Origin: Anoxybacillus tepidamans PS2
Lineage (GTDB): Bacteria; Bacillota; Bacilli; Bacillales; Anoxybacillaceae
Assembly (NCBI RefSeq): GCF_000620165.1
Contig: NZ_JHVN01000010.1
Coordinates: forward strand, 62,001 to 126,000
Direction of reading: 5' to 3'
Length of the DNA stretch: 64,000 nucleotides
Part shown: positions 43,697-51,716 of the stretch, in pieces
How the letters are laid out: the number at the start of each line of letters is the position of its first letter
Numbering within the stretch: the first letter of the stretch is position 1
The notes under the pieces: generated by a model
Database searches by the model: none
What the model was told of the DNA's origin: nothing
What the model saw: the letters and a program-made list of their open reading frames with translations, nothing else
Made by a program: the position numbers and the translations under genes

Positions 43697-44266
43697 ATGA
43701 AGACTGAAAAAGAAAAAATGCTAAATGGTGAATTATATAAGGCCTCAGATCCTGAGTTAATAGCTGAACGGGAGCGTGCTCGGCGATTAACTAGATTATT
43801 GAATCAAACATTGGAAACAGAGCATAATAAGCGCATTTCTCTATTGAAGGAACTTTTTGGGTCCACCGGGGCAAATTTATATATCGAACCTCCTTTTTAT
43901 TGCGATTATGGATATAACATCCATGTCGGTGAAAATTTTTTCGCAAATTTTGATTGTGTTTTTTTGGATGTATGCGAAATTAAAATTGGCGATAACTGTT
44001 TGATTGCTCCTGGGGTCCATATTTATACGGCTACCCATCCGATCGATCCGATTGAAAGAATGTCAGGTTTAGAATATGGAAAGCCGGTCACCATCGGTGA
44101 TAATGTTTGGATCGGCGGCAAAGCTGTGATCAATCCCGGGGTGACGATTGGTAATAATGTTGTTGTCGCCTCCGGGGCGGTCGTAACAAAAGACGTACCA
44201 GATAATGTTGTAGTAGGAGGAAATCCGGCAAAAATCATTAAAAGGATTAATAGTTCAAAAGTATAA
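43697..44266 (+). CDS. maa: maltose O-acetyltransferase-like hexapeptide transferase
   Basis: 189 residues. N-terminal Mac domain ([19 protein letters not shown]) followed by a left-handed beta-helix of hexapeptide repeats ([40 protein letters not shown]). Catalytic His in [14 protein letters not shown]. The family acetylates sugars such as maltose and glucose with acetyl-CoA. CAAGGAGGA precedes the ATG and a strong terminator follows. The physiological substrate is uncertain. Confidence 0.9.
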   Translation: MKTEKEKMLNGELYKASDPELIAERERARRLTRLLNQTLETEHNKRISLLKELFGSTGANLYIEPPFYCDYGYNIHVGENFFANFDCVFLDVCEIKIGDNCLIAPGVHIYTATHPIDPIERMSGLEYGKPVTIGDNVWIGGKAVINPGVTIGNNVVVASGAVVTKDVPDNVVVGGNPAKIIKRINSSKV

Positions 44267-44286
44267 TTTTTGGTTTATTCCAAAAT

Positions 44287-44314
44287 AAAAAAGGAGGAGC
44301 ACATCCTCCTTTTT
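44287..44314. terminator. terminator of maa
   Basis: AAAAAGGAGGA-N5-TCCTCCTTTTT, perfect and usable in both directions. Confidence 0.9.
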
Positions 44315-44484
44315 AGCATTAAAGCCCAGCAATGCTAGTTCTTTTCGGTCTGCTGTTCCACATCGAGTTCATAATATATTAGTTGAATAGCACTATCCTC
44401 TCCGTCAATTGTCCTTATACAATTTTTTAGGATCAAGATAGAACATGGACCATAATTGTTGTTGTCGGTTATTTCTCTTAACTA

Positions 44485-45711
44485 CTACACTTTAATATGT
44501 TCGGATTCGAGCAGCTGTCCAAATTTGCGCATATGTAAATAAATGAAGCCAAACGATGTTGAAAAGAGTAATAGACAGCCTGAGAAGATGTAGATAAAGC
44601 GGACTCCAACCATATCTACAAGAGCCCCAATGGTGATGGTAGAGAGAAGCATCACGAGCTGAACAAGGGCGGACCGAGCAGCAAGAATCTTTGCCAATGT
44701 TTTTTCGTCAGCGCTGTTTTGCAACATCGTTTCTTGAGCGAGGTCTCTTATTTGATAAGAAGGTCCCATCACAAGAACGAGCAATAACGCAAAATAAGGA
44801 TTGGAAACGAGCCCATATATCAAAGTGAATAAACCAAACAAAAAAGAGCCTGCGATCATCGAGGAGACCAAACGACCCCTCATCATCTTAGAAAGACGAT
44901 AGACAATCAATCCCCCAATAATTGTTCCGAAATAATAAGCACCATTAATATAGCCCCACCATGTTTCCGCTTTCCCAAGCACTTCTTTGACATATGTAAG
45001 AGTCACTGCTCCCATCCAAATCGTTCCAACGAGAGATTCCATCACATCCATCGCGATTATCACCCGTAATCCGCGATGCTGAAACAGATATGTCCAACCT
45101 CCTGTCAAACGGTTAAATAGGCTTTCCTGTCCTTCGATTTGAGATGATTCTTTTAGTTGGATCGTATATAAACTGCCGATCGATAATAAGAGGAGGCTGG
45201 ACGCAAGCATGAGAGTCGCTTCTTTTCCTATTACCGATAGCAATAGCCCACAGAATGTCCAACTAGCAAACAAAAAAGTTTGGTCGATGCTGGAGATCAG
45301 GCTGTTTGCCCTAATTCTTTCGTTTTCAGGCACAACCGCACGAACAATCACCCCTTTCATTGGGGAGAAAAAACCGTTAAAGAACGAAATAAGTGCCATG
45401 ACAACGAACGTCAATATTAATAATAAAGCTGATATATTTTGAAAAACGAAGAAAATTAGAATTGCAAGAAAGCCCAATTGCGCCCATTGAGCGAGCATTA
45501 ATAGCTTCGTTGGCTTGAAGCGATCCGATATGGTTGGCAAAAGCGTGCTGCTAGCGATGCGAGCGATCATGCTGATTGTTGTGGCGGCGGCAGATAAAGT
45601 AGTAGAGCCTGTTTCATTATATAAATGCATCACAATGACCATTGTATAAAAGGCAAAACATAGATTCGCGGCCGTCTGGCTGACAAGCAGCGCGTAAAAA
45701 GAGCGCCCCAT
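44485..45711 (-). CDS. MFS exporter in the M20/PLP operon
   Basis: 408 residues from the ATG at 45711, behind AAAGGAGG. Twelve predicted membrane segments; the early region SAAATTISMIARIASSTLLP and loop SDRFKPTKLLMLAQ fit the MFS_3 drug/metabolite exporter group. It is the third gene of a three-gene unit: the PLP enzyme ends 25 nt upstream. Its natural job may be to remove a product of the two enzymes or a toxic amino acid. Confidence 0.83.
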   Translation of the reverse strand: MGRSFYALLVSQTAANLCFAFYTMVIVMHLYNETGSTTLSAAATTISMIARIASSTLLPTISDRFKPTKLLMLAQWAQLGFLAILIFFVFQNISALLLILTFVVMALISFFNGFFSPMKGVIVRAVVPENERIRANSLISSIDQTFLFASWTFCGLLLSVIGKEATLMLASSLLLLSIGSLYTIQLKESSQIEGQESLFNRLTGGWTYLFQHRGLRVIIAMDVMESLVGTIWMGAVTLTYVKEVLGKAETWWGYINGAYYFGTIIGGLIVYRLSKMMRGRLVSSMIAGSFLFGLFTLIYGLVSNPYFALLLVLVMGPSYQIRDLAQETMLQNSADEKTLAKILAARSALVQLVMLLSTITIGALVDMVGVRFIYIFSGCLLLFSTSFGFIYLHMRKFGQLLESEHIKV

Positions 45712-45736
45712 TTCGCTTCCTCCTTTCCCCAACATG

Positions 45737-46819
45737 TTAGATTTCGATAAATCCAGAGGAAGTTCCTATCGCTACGACTAAATCATCTTTGTCGATTGCT
45801 CTTCGTCGCCTTAGTTTCTGATAGGCGCTAACAACCGATGCGGATGAAACTTCTAAAAAGATCCCCTTTTTCATTAATTGTCGCTGTGCTTCCAATGCTT
45901 CTTCCCCTGATACAACGATCGCTTCCCCTCTAGACTGGCGGACTGCAGATACGGCTTGGTATGTAACAGTTGAGCCTGCGATTGATTTTAAAACGGTTTT
46001 CCCTGCGAACGAATTGGTATAAGCTTCTCCTTTTAGAACGGCGGTGATTCGAGCAAACGGCTCGACCGCAATCATTTTCGGAAGAGAGTTCATTTCCATT
46101 TCTTTAAACCCTTGCCAGATTCCTGCTAATAAATCTCCTCTTGATGTAGGAACGATAATTTTGGTGGGGATGCTCCCTTGCAGTTGACTGACAATCTCAT
46201 AAGCAATACATTTATAACCTTGCACGCCGAAATGAACTGTTCCAATTGGAGGATTCGCGTAATTGCTTCCTGGATAAAATCCTTCCTTCGTTAGTTGTTT
46301 TAATTGTTCCCATCGCTGCATCGCCGTCTCCGTCAGGATAAGGCGAGCTCCATAATACTTTATATAACTTTGGATGTTCTTATTAAGCTCTCTTGTTGAA
46401 ATGACGATACAATCGAGCCCTGAATAGGCACAGTAGGCTGCGAAGGACAATCCCGCATTTCCGCTTGATGCGACGGCCACTCCTCTGTATCCCTTTTCGA
46501 TGGCTCTCGTTACAATGAGAGCGCTCATTCTGTCTTTGTGGGAGCCGGTGGGATTTTGCCCCTCGTATTTTAGGTAGAGAGGTCCCTCGTTAAGATCTAC
46601 AGTCAGTAGTGGCGTACACCCTTCTCCCATGGAAATGTAATGATCATAGGGAAGCATGCATTTTTTATAATTAGAGTAAATCATGGTTACATTCGAAGGT
46701 TTCTCTTTTTTCTGGCATGCCGGACATCCTTCAAAATAATCATCGATTGGGTAAATGGTTTCGCATTGTAAACATTCGAGATGTTTGGCATTGGTGTTTC
46801 GCTTAATGGCGTGTTTCAT
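45737..46819 (-). CDS. threonine synthase-like PLP enzyme with N-terminal zinc ribbon
   Basis: 360 residues from the ATG at 46819. An N-terminal zinc ribbon (LECLQCETIYPI and GCPACQ) leads into a fold-type II PLP domain. The PLP lysine is in NPTGSHKDRMS, the phosphate loop is SSGNAGLSFAA, and GTSSGF closes the site. Threonine synthases usually read SFKDR; the His before Lys is unusual, so it may be a lyase or beta/gamma-replacement enzyme rather than a true threonine synthase. The start lies inside the end of the M20 gene (17-nt overlap), so they are translated together. Confidence 0.8.
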   Translation of the reverse strand: MKHAIKRNTNAKHLECLQCETIYPIDDYFEGCPACQKKEKPSNVTMIYSNYKKCMLPYDHYISMGEGCTPLLTVDLNEGPLYLKYEGQNPTGSHKDRMSALIVTRAIEKGYRGVAVASSGNAGLSFAAYCAYSGLDCIVISTRELNKNIQSYIKYYGARLILTETAMQRWEQLKQLTKEGFYPGSNYANPPIGTVHFGVQGYKCIAYEIVSQLQGSIPTKIIVPTSRGDLLAGIWQGFKEMEMNSLPKMIAVEPFARITAVLKGEAYTNSFAGKTVLKSIAGSTVTYQAVSAVRQSRGEAIVVSGEEALEAQRQLMKKGIFLEVSSASVVSAYQKLRRRRAIDKDDLVVAIGTSSGFIEI

Positions 46820-48179
46820 ACCACTCACCGAACTTTCTGTAAAAAGAATATAAGCTTTTGATTCCTTTTCGAAAGACGTCTAGCGACAGGCGCTCATTTG
46901 GGCCGTGTGCATTTGCTGTTGGGCTGCTAAACCCTAGCAATAGCACCGGTGCCTGCAAATGCTCATGTAATAACGATACGATTGGTATAGATCCGCCCGC
47001 GCGAATATAATAAGCGTGTTTTTTAAAACTTTGTTCCAGCGCTTCTTTTGCGATGGGCAACAGCGGATGATCGATAGGCAACACGTAGGGCATTGCTTCG
47101 TCTGCAAAACGTACGTTTACGTTCACTCCAGGCGGCGTATGCTGTTGAATATGTCTTGCAATCGCTCGTTTTATGTTCGCTGGATGTTGGTTAGGCACTA
47201 AGCGACAAAGTCCCTTTGCTCTTGCGATTGATGGAATGATATTATGTTCTTCCATCTCTTCATTTCCGCTAGTAATAGAAGTAATTTCTAATGTAGGCCT
47301 AGTCCAAATTCTCTCAAAATACGAATAACCGGGTTCTCCAAACCATTCCGAGATGCCGATCTTTCGTTGTAGCTGCAGCAAATCAAAAGGAAGCTGGGCA
47401 AATTCTTCTTTTTCCTGCAGTGGAATTGGTGCGACATCATCGTAAAAGCCTTCAATTACTATTTTTCCGTCTGCTGATTTCATTGATTGTAAGAGACAGG
47501 CTAACGCGTGGACAGGATTAGGGACCGTTCCACCGTAAAAGCTGCCTGAATGCAAATCTTGATTGGCACCTTGAACAATGATTTCGAAACCGATGAATCC
47601 CCTCAGCCCGTAACATATAGACGGAATATCATCTCCCAGCATAGCAGTATCAGAAATGACAACGCAGTCAGCTTTTATCAACTCCTTTTGGAGAAGCTGC
47701 TTCAAACTTTTGCTGCCGATCTCCTCTTCCCCTTCGATGATGATTCTAAAATTAACCGGTAAAGAAGGATCGAGGCTATTTAAGGATTGCAATGTTTTTA
47801 ACTGCATCCAAAGCTGCCCTTTATTATCGGCAGCCCCTCTTCCATAAATATATCCATTTCGTATTTCTAATTGAAAAGGATTGGAATCCCATTGTCTTAT
47901 ATCTCCTTCCGGTTGAACATCATAATGACCGTAAATTAAAATGGTCGGATATCGTGGGTCGACGCTTTTGTTTCCTATAATAATGGGATATCCATTTGTG
48001 TTTACGATCTTTGTTTCGCTAAAACCAATGTTTTGTAAATGCTGTTGTAAAAAGTAAACCGCCCGATTCATCGCTTGCTGATTAGAGTACTGATGAGTGC
48101 TTACGCTTCTAATCTGTAAAAACTTATTTAACTCCTCCAGCCAAGTGTGGAAATGGTTTTCAATATAATTGCTAATCAT
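46803..48179 (-). CDS. M20-family dipeptidase
   Basis: 458 residues from the ATG at 48179, behind GGAAGAGGTG. Complete M20 motifs: LIYGHYDVQPEG (zinc His and Asp), GRGAADNKGQ (bridging Asp), EGEEEIGS (catalytic and zinc Glu), DLHSGSFYGG, and NAHGPNERL near the end. The length and motifs match the carnosinase/CNDP-like dipeptidases. First gene of the M20-PLP-MFS operon, divergent from a LysR regulator, so it probably supplies an amino acid to the PLP enzyme. Confidence 0.87.
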   Translation of the reverse strand: MISNYIENHFHTWLEELNKFLQIRSVSTHQYSNQQAMNRAVYFLQQHLQNIGFSETKIVNTNGYPIIIGNKSVDPRYPTILIYGHYDVQPEGDIRQWDSNPFQLEIRNGYIYGRGAADNKGQLWMQLKTLQSLNSLDPSLPVNFRIIIEGEEEIGSKSLKQLLQKELIKADCVVISDTAMLGDDIPSICYGLRGFIGFEIIVQGANQDLHSGSFYGGTVPNPVHALACLLQSMKSADGKIVIEGFYDDVAPIPLQEKEEFAQLPFDLLQLQRKIGISEWFGEPGYSYFERIWTRPTLEITSITSGNEEMEEHNIIPSIARAKGLCRLVPNQHPANIKRAIARHIQQHTPPGVNVNVRFADEAMPYVLPIDHPLLPIAKEALEQSFKKHAYYIRAGGSIPIVSLLHEHLQAPVLLLGFSSPTANAHGPNERLSLDVFRKGIKSLYSFYRKFGEWYETRH

Positions 48180-48279
48180 TTTTGTCACCTCTTCCTTTAT
48201 TGTAAAATGGTAGTAAATAATCGTCTAATTGAATTATTTTATTGTATTAATTGAATTTTTTAATGGATAGGTGATTTAA

Positions 48280-49161
48280 ATGGACTTGGATCATATTCAA
48301 ACATTTCTCACTGTTTCCCGGCTAAAAAACTTCACGAAGGCAGCTGATGAACTGCATATTACTCAGTCGACTGTCACTTCCAGAATTCAAAATTTAGAAC
48401 GGTTTTACGGTCAATGTTTATTGTTAAGAACCAATAAGAAAGTAGAACTTTCACCGTTTGGAAAGGAAATTTATCCTCTACTAGAGCGACAGTTTGCCAT
48501 CATTGAAAAAACGAAGGAAATTGCGAGAAGTTATGTAGAACAGAAAAAAGTCATCCGTGTAGGAATGACCTATTCCTTATGGGATCACAAATTCGTCGAT
48601 TGGGTTTTTAAATTTGCGGAAAATAACGAAGGGGTTCATTATTCATTTATAACAGACCATTCTTCGCAAGTGGTAGAAGGCATTTTAGACAATACAATTG
48701 ACATCGGGTTCGTCTATCATGCCCCGGCAGAGGACAATATTAAGAAGGAAATCATAGGGTACGACTCTTTTTATCTTTATAGTTCTAAAGATGTTGAAGA
48801 AATGGAACTGGATGCTGAACGGTTGAAATCCATTCCGCTCATTTATCTAAATTGGGGCAAGAGTTTTAGACATTGGTTTCGTTTAGAGTTTGGGGAAAGT
48901 TATATTCCGTTTGTAGAGGTGGGGCATAGCGAAGCGTTGTTGGAATTTGTGAAGCGAGGCAAGGGAGTGGCTTTTATTCCAGAACGCGTCGTAGAAATGT
49001 CTAATTTGAAGAACATTTTCAAGAAAATCAATTATAAATTTAATATCACCCCTCCTGCTCAGCCAATACATTTAATTTATAAGGCGACTTCTGTGCAACG
49101 CAATACCATTATGGAGGCTATTCAACTTTTAAAACGGTATTTTTCCGCGCCATCCAAATAA
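48280..49161 (+). CDS. LysR-family transcriptional regulator of the M20-PLP-MFS operon
   Basis: 293 residues. Winged helix at 1-60 (MDLDHIQTFLTVSRLKNFTK, ITQSTVTSRIQNLERFYG), then an effector domain (about 88-290). It diverges from the dipeptidase gene with 100 nt between the starts; the gap holds two ATTGAATT direct repeats. A terminator follows. It probably activates the divergent operon in response to a substrate of it. Confidence 0.87.
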   Translation: MDLDHIQTFLTVSRLKNFTKAADELHITQSTVTSRIQNLERFYGQCLLLRTNKKVELSPFGKEIYPLLERQFAIIEKTKEIARSYVEQKKVIRVGMTYSLWDHKFVDWVFKFAENNEGVHYSFITDHSSQVVEGILDNTIDIGFVYHAPAEDNIKKEIIGYDSFYLYSSKDVEEMELDAERLKSIPLIYLNWGKSFRHWFRLEFGESYIPFVEVGHSEALLEFVKRGKGVAFIPERVVEMSNLKNIFKKINYKFNITPPAQPIHLIYKATSVQRNTIMEAIQLLKRYFSAPSK

Positions 49162-49178
49162 ATGCGCTTTTATCAACC

Positions 49179-49220
49179 GCCTCTTCCTTAGAAGTCTATG
49201 TCTAAGGAGGAGGCTTTTTT
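49179..49220 (+). terminator. terminator of the second LysR gene
   Basis: GCCTCTTCCTTAGA and TCTAAGGAGGAGGC (one mismatch) followed by TTTTTT. Confidence 0.85.
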
Positions 49221-49314
49221 ATTTGAAACAATAAAAGATATTGAAAAATATTGCTGGATTACAGTATTCAATAGTGTTTTAATTTGTTCCGTTTATCTTC
49301 ATGCCATCAATACA

Positions 49315-49671
49315 CTATTTTTCGGGCCAAATTTGACGATTATGGGCCCTATCATGCAATAATATTTTATTGATATGGCCATATTTCCCTTTATTAATTT
49401 TGATATCGAAGGAACTATCTTTATCTCCAAATGAAAATAGGCTGCCCTTAATATTAATAAAAAGGGTTCCATTTTTCTCGCTTATAGAATATCCTTTATA
49501 TTTAGTTCCGCTTTCAGCTATATTCCCCTTAATGGAAATAATTTTGTCCCCCACATTCGTTTCACTGATAGCAATACTGTTTAGACTTAATGTTTTTGAA
49601 AAAACCATCACTCCAAATATAATCATTAGAAAAATAATAAAAGTAGTAAATAAAACCCTTTTTTTCTTCAT
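49315..49671 (-). CDS. membrane-anchored extracytoplasmic protein of unknown function
   Basis: 118 residues. A hydrophobic N-terminal anchor (about 5-26) precedes a beta-rich extracytoplasmic part (IISIKGNIAESGTKYKGYSI, GTLFINIKGSLFSFG) ending RQIWPEK. The ATG follows GGAGGAAAAAT. The base composition is AT-richer than its neighbours. No family recognised. Confidence 0.6.
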   Translation of the reverse strand: MKKKRVLFTTFIIFLMIIFGVMVFSKTLSLNSIAISETNVGDKIISIKGNIAESGTKYKGYSISEKNGTLFINIKGSLFSFGDKDSSFDIKINKGKYGHINKILLHDRAHNRQIWPEK

Positions 49672-49738
49672 ATTTTTCCTCCAAATCAGGAACAGAACCT
49701 AAACCGAAATATCCTTCAGATAAAACGGTAAGGTTCCA

Positions 49739-49921
49739 TTAGTTCCTAAAGGTGATCATCAATATACTTTGCTTCTGATGGGGGCCCAGTTCCATTAGTA
49801 TAATATACAGCTTTTCAACATTCCTTACGCCGCATACAAACGGCGTGTTTTTCTTTTTAAGCGCTTCTGCTACCTCGCGCCCGACATTGCCTGTAACGCC
49901 AGTGACTAAAATTTGTTCCAT
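49739..49921 (-). pseudogene. N-terminal relic of an NmrA-like NAD(P)-binding protein
   Basis: From the ATG at 49921, behind GAGGAGGAGAC, the product begins MEQILVTGVTGNVGREVAEA, the Rossmann start of the NmrA/atypical SDR family, and continues KKKNTPFVCGVRNVEKL. After about 38 residues similarity ends and the frame stops at residue 60 of a protein that is normally near 280. The remainder is gone. Confidence 0.6.
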
Positions 49922-49946
49922 TGCTGTCTCCTCCTCAGCGGTGTTA

Positions 49947-50696
49947 TTATAGTTCAGCCATATATGAACGCAATTTAGCGACGGTGTCCCCGATTCCGCT
50001 ATGGATGGCAAGATCGAAAATGTGATCCATTCGAGTCGGAGTTTTGTTGATAATCGCTTTATATGTATCAGGAGACTCGGAGGAGACGTAAAAAGGAATA
50101 TGATTGACAGGCATCACTTCAAGGCTCGTTCCCATAGCTAGCAATAACTCGCTTTTCGCTGCTGTCTCAAATGCCTCGTCGATCTTTGGAACGATCCCAC
50201 CAAAGAGAACCACATCGGGTTTTAGGAATTCGCCGCATGTCTTCTTTTGGCAAGAAGGGACATCATGTGAATTAATAAATGATAAGTCATATTTTTCACC
50301 GCATGCAGGACATGTGGCGGTCTGTAAGGTGCCGTGCAATTCAATAACATTAGTACTCCCTGCTTTTGTATGTAGCCCATCAATGTTCTGCGTTAAAACG
50401 ATCACTCTCTTTCCCCGTTCTTCCAATTCGCGAAGAAAGAAATGCCCCATATTCGGAGAAAACGAGCCCATTAATTTTAGTGAAAATATTCGTTTGAACC
50501 GTCGCCAAAAGTCAACAGGGTCTTTGGTAAAATAATGTTCTGATAGGTAATGTTCGACATTTTTTTCTTGTGCGTAAATTCCATTATTGCTGCGAAAATC
50601 CGGGATACCTGATTCTGTACTCATTCCTGCTCCAGTTAAAACAGTAATCGTACTGGCGTTCGCGATTTGCTTCGCCAACTCTTTCATCATATCCAT
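49947..50696 (-). CDS. srtN: NAD-dependent protein deacetylase (sirtuin)
   Basis: 249 residues from the ATG at 50696, behind GAAGGAGGG. Sirtuin motifs: TGAGMSTESGIPDFRS (NAD loop, 20-35 region), QNIDGLHTKAGS, catalytic His in ELHGTL, a four-Cys zinc site (CPACG and C...C in PSCQKKTCGE), GGIVP and MGTSLEVMPVNH. It removes acetyl groups from lysines using NAD and gives O-acetyl-ADP-ribose. Size matches the Bacillus sirtuin SrtN. An ADP-ribosylglycohydrolase also lies in this window, but far away. Confidence 0.92.
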   Translation of the reverse strand: MDMMKELAKQIANASTITVLTGAGMSTESGIPDFRSNNGIYAQEKNVEHYLSEHYFTKDPVDFWRRFKRIFSLKLMGSFSPNMGHFFLRELEERGKRVIVLTQNIDGLHTKAGSTNVIELHGTLQTATCPACGEKYDLSFINSHDVPSCQKKTCGEFLKPDVVLFGGIVPKIDEAFETAAKSELLLAMGTSLEVMPVNHIPFYVSSESPDTYKAIINKTPTRMDHIFDLAIHSGIGDTVAKLRSYMAEL

Positions 50697-50819
50697 CCCT
50701 ATCCCTCCTTCAAGCAAAAAACCTCTTAAAATTTGCAAGGGCTTAGCTATATTCATTTTATGTTCTTTTTCTTATAGGAACAATATTCGGAATGTGTTGA
50801 ACGCTACATTTTATGAATT

Positions 50820-50912
50820 ACAATCTTTTCTCTTTTTATGTTAAAATATCGTTTGTTTCGCGGCTCTTGATGTCCCATAACATTATTTATGTTGTAAAAA
50901 GGAGAAGAAGAA
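50820..50912 (+). promoter_or_regulatory. queT promoter and structured leader
   Basis: A promoter-like TTACAA-N18-TAAAAT lies near 50819-50848. The leader then contains CGCGGCTC, TGTCCC and a hairpin AACAT-N5-ATGTT just before AAAAAGGAG. QueT genes are often controlled by preQ1 riboswitches, but the class I and II consensus does not fit by eye, so this is left as an unassigned leader. Confidence 0.3.
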
Positions 50913-50915
50913 AAA

Positions 50916-51407
50916 ATGAACGTAAGAACGATAGTTGCAAACGGTATTTTAGCTGCTGTGTACATCGTAGTAACAATGCTGATTCAGCCATTTGGCTTCA
51001 CAAATGTACAATTTCGCGTGTCGGAAATTTTAAATCATCTCATTGTATTTAATAAAAAGTATTTTTTCGGAATTGTATTAGGTGTGTTTTTGGCGAATTT
51101 CTTTTTTTCACCTTTAGGCATGTACGACCTTATATTTGGAGTTGGGCAATCGGTAATCGCTTTGTTAACAACTATGGCATTGATGCGTTACGTAAAAAAT
51201 ATTTGGGTACGGATGGCGTTAAACACAATTGTATTTACATTTACAATGTTTATCATTGCCTGGGAGTTGAAACTAGCATTGGATTTACCATTTCTTTTAA
51301 CTTGGTTGACGGCAGCGGCAGGGGAATTTATCACGATGGCAGTTGGTGCTCCGATTATGTATGGCATCCATCGCCGTGCCCGTTTCGATCAATCGATAGA
51401 AAGATGA
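50916..51407 (+). CDS. queT: QueT family queuosine-precursor transporter (S component)
   Basis: 163 residues with five or six hydrophobic segments and no soluble domain. The stretch TMLIQPFGFTNVQFRVSEIL and VVGVFLANFFFSPLGMYDLI-like motif are the QueT (COG4708) signature. QueT is the substrate-binding S component of an ECF transporter that imports queuosine precursors; the EcfAAT module must come from elsewhere. AAAGGAGAAG precedes the ATG. It has its own terminator and a leader that may be regulatory. Confidence 0.9.
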   Translation: MNVRTIVANGILAAVYIVVTMLIQPFGFTNVQFRVSEILNHLIVFNKKYFFGIVLGVFLANFFFSPLGMYDLIFGVGQSVIALLTTMALMRYVKNIWVRMALNTIVFTFTMFIIAWELKLALDLPFLLTWLTAAAGEFITMAVGAPIMYGIHRRARFDQSIER

Positions 51408-51408
51408 A

Positions 51409-51435
51409 GCGGCAATTGATTTGCCGCCTTTTTTT
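51409..51435 (+). terminator. terminator of queT
   Basis: GCGGCAA-N5-TTGCCGC followed by C and seven T residues. Confidence 0.85.
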
Positions 51436-51491
51436 ATGAATGATGTTACTTTTGTGCTATCTCTTATTTACTTTTTTTTTCTTTATTTGTA

Positions 51492-51520
51492 TTGATTATT
51501 TAGAACATAGTTTTATTTAT
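51492..51520 (+). repeat. AT-rich dispersed sequence, copy 1
   Basis: TTGATTATTTAGAACATAGT followed by TTTATTTA. The same run, with one T fewer, occurs at 61536-61562. Both copies lie in intergenic DNA upstream of or between genes. Confidence 0.5.
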
Positions 51521-51716
51521 ATGGGATTTAATTGAAAACTTTCGTTTCATTTTTAGAAAAAAATAAATCCCGAAAATAAATATTTTTCGAAATTAAACAA
51601 CTTTATCACTCTACTATATTATCACTTTACCAAACTAAAAAGATGATATATGATGGGAAAGGATTAAAATAAACTGACCCTCAGCACTACTTATAACACA
51701 CAAGGAGGTCTATACA

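Noticed and set aside
51437-51716. Possible lysine riboswitch upstream of the YvsH-like permease
   Set aside because: The region is very AT-rich and lacks the conserved five-helix core sequences of the L box, so I do not call one.
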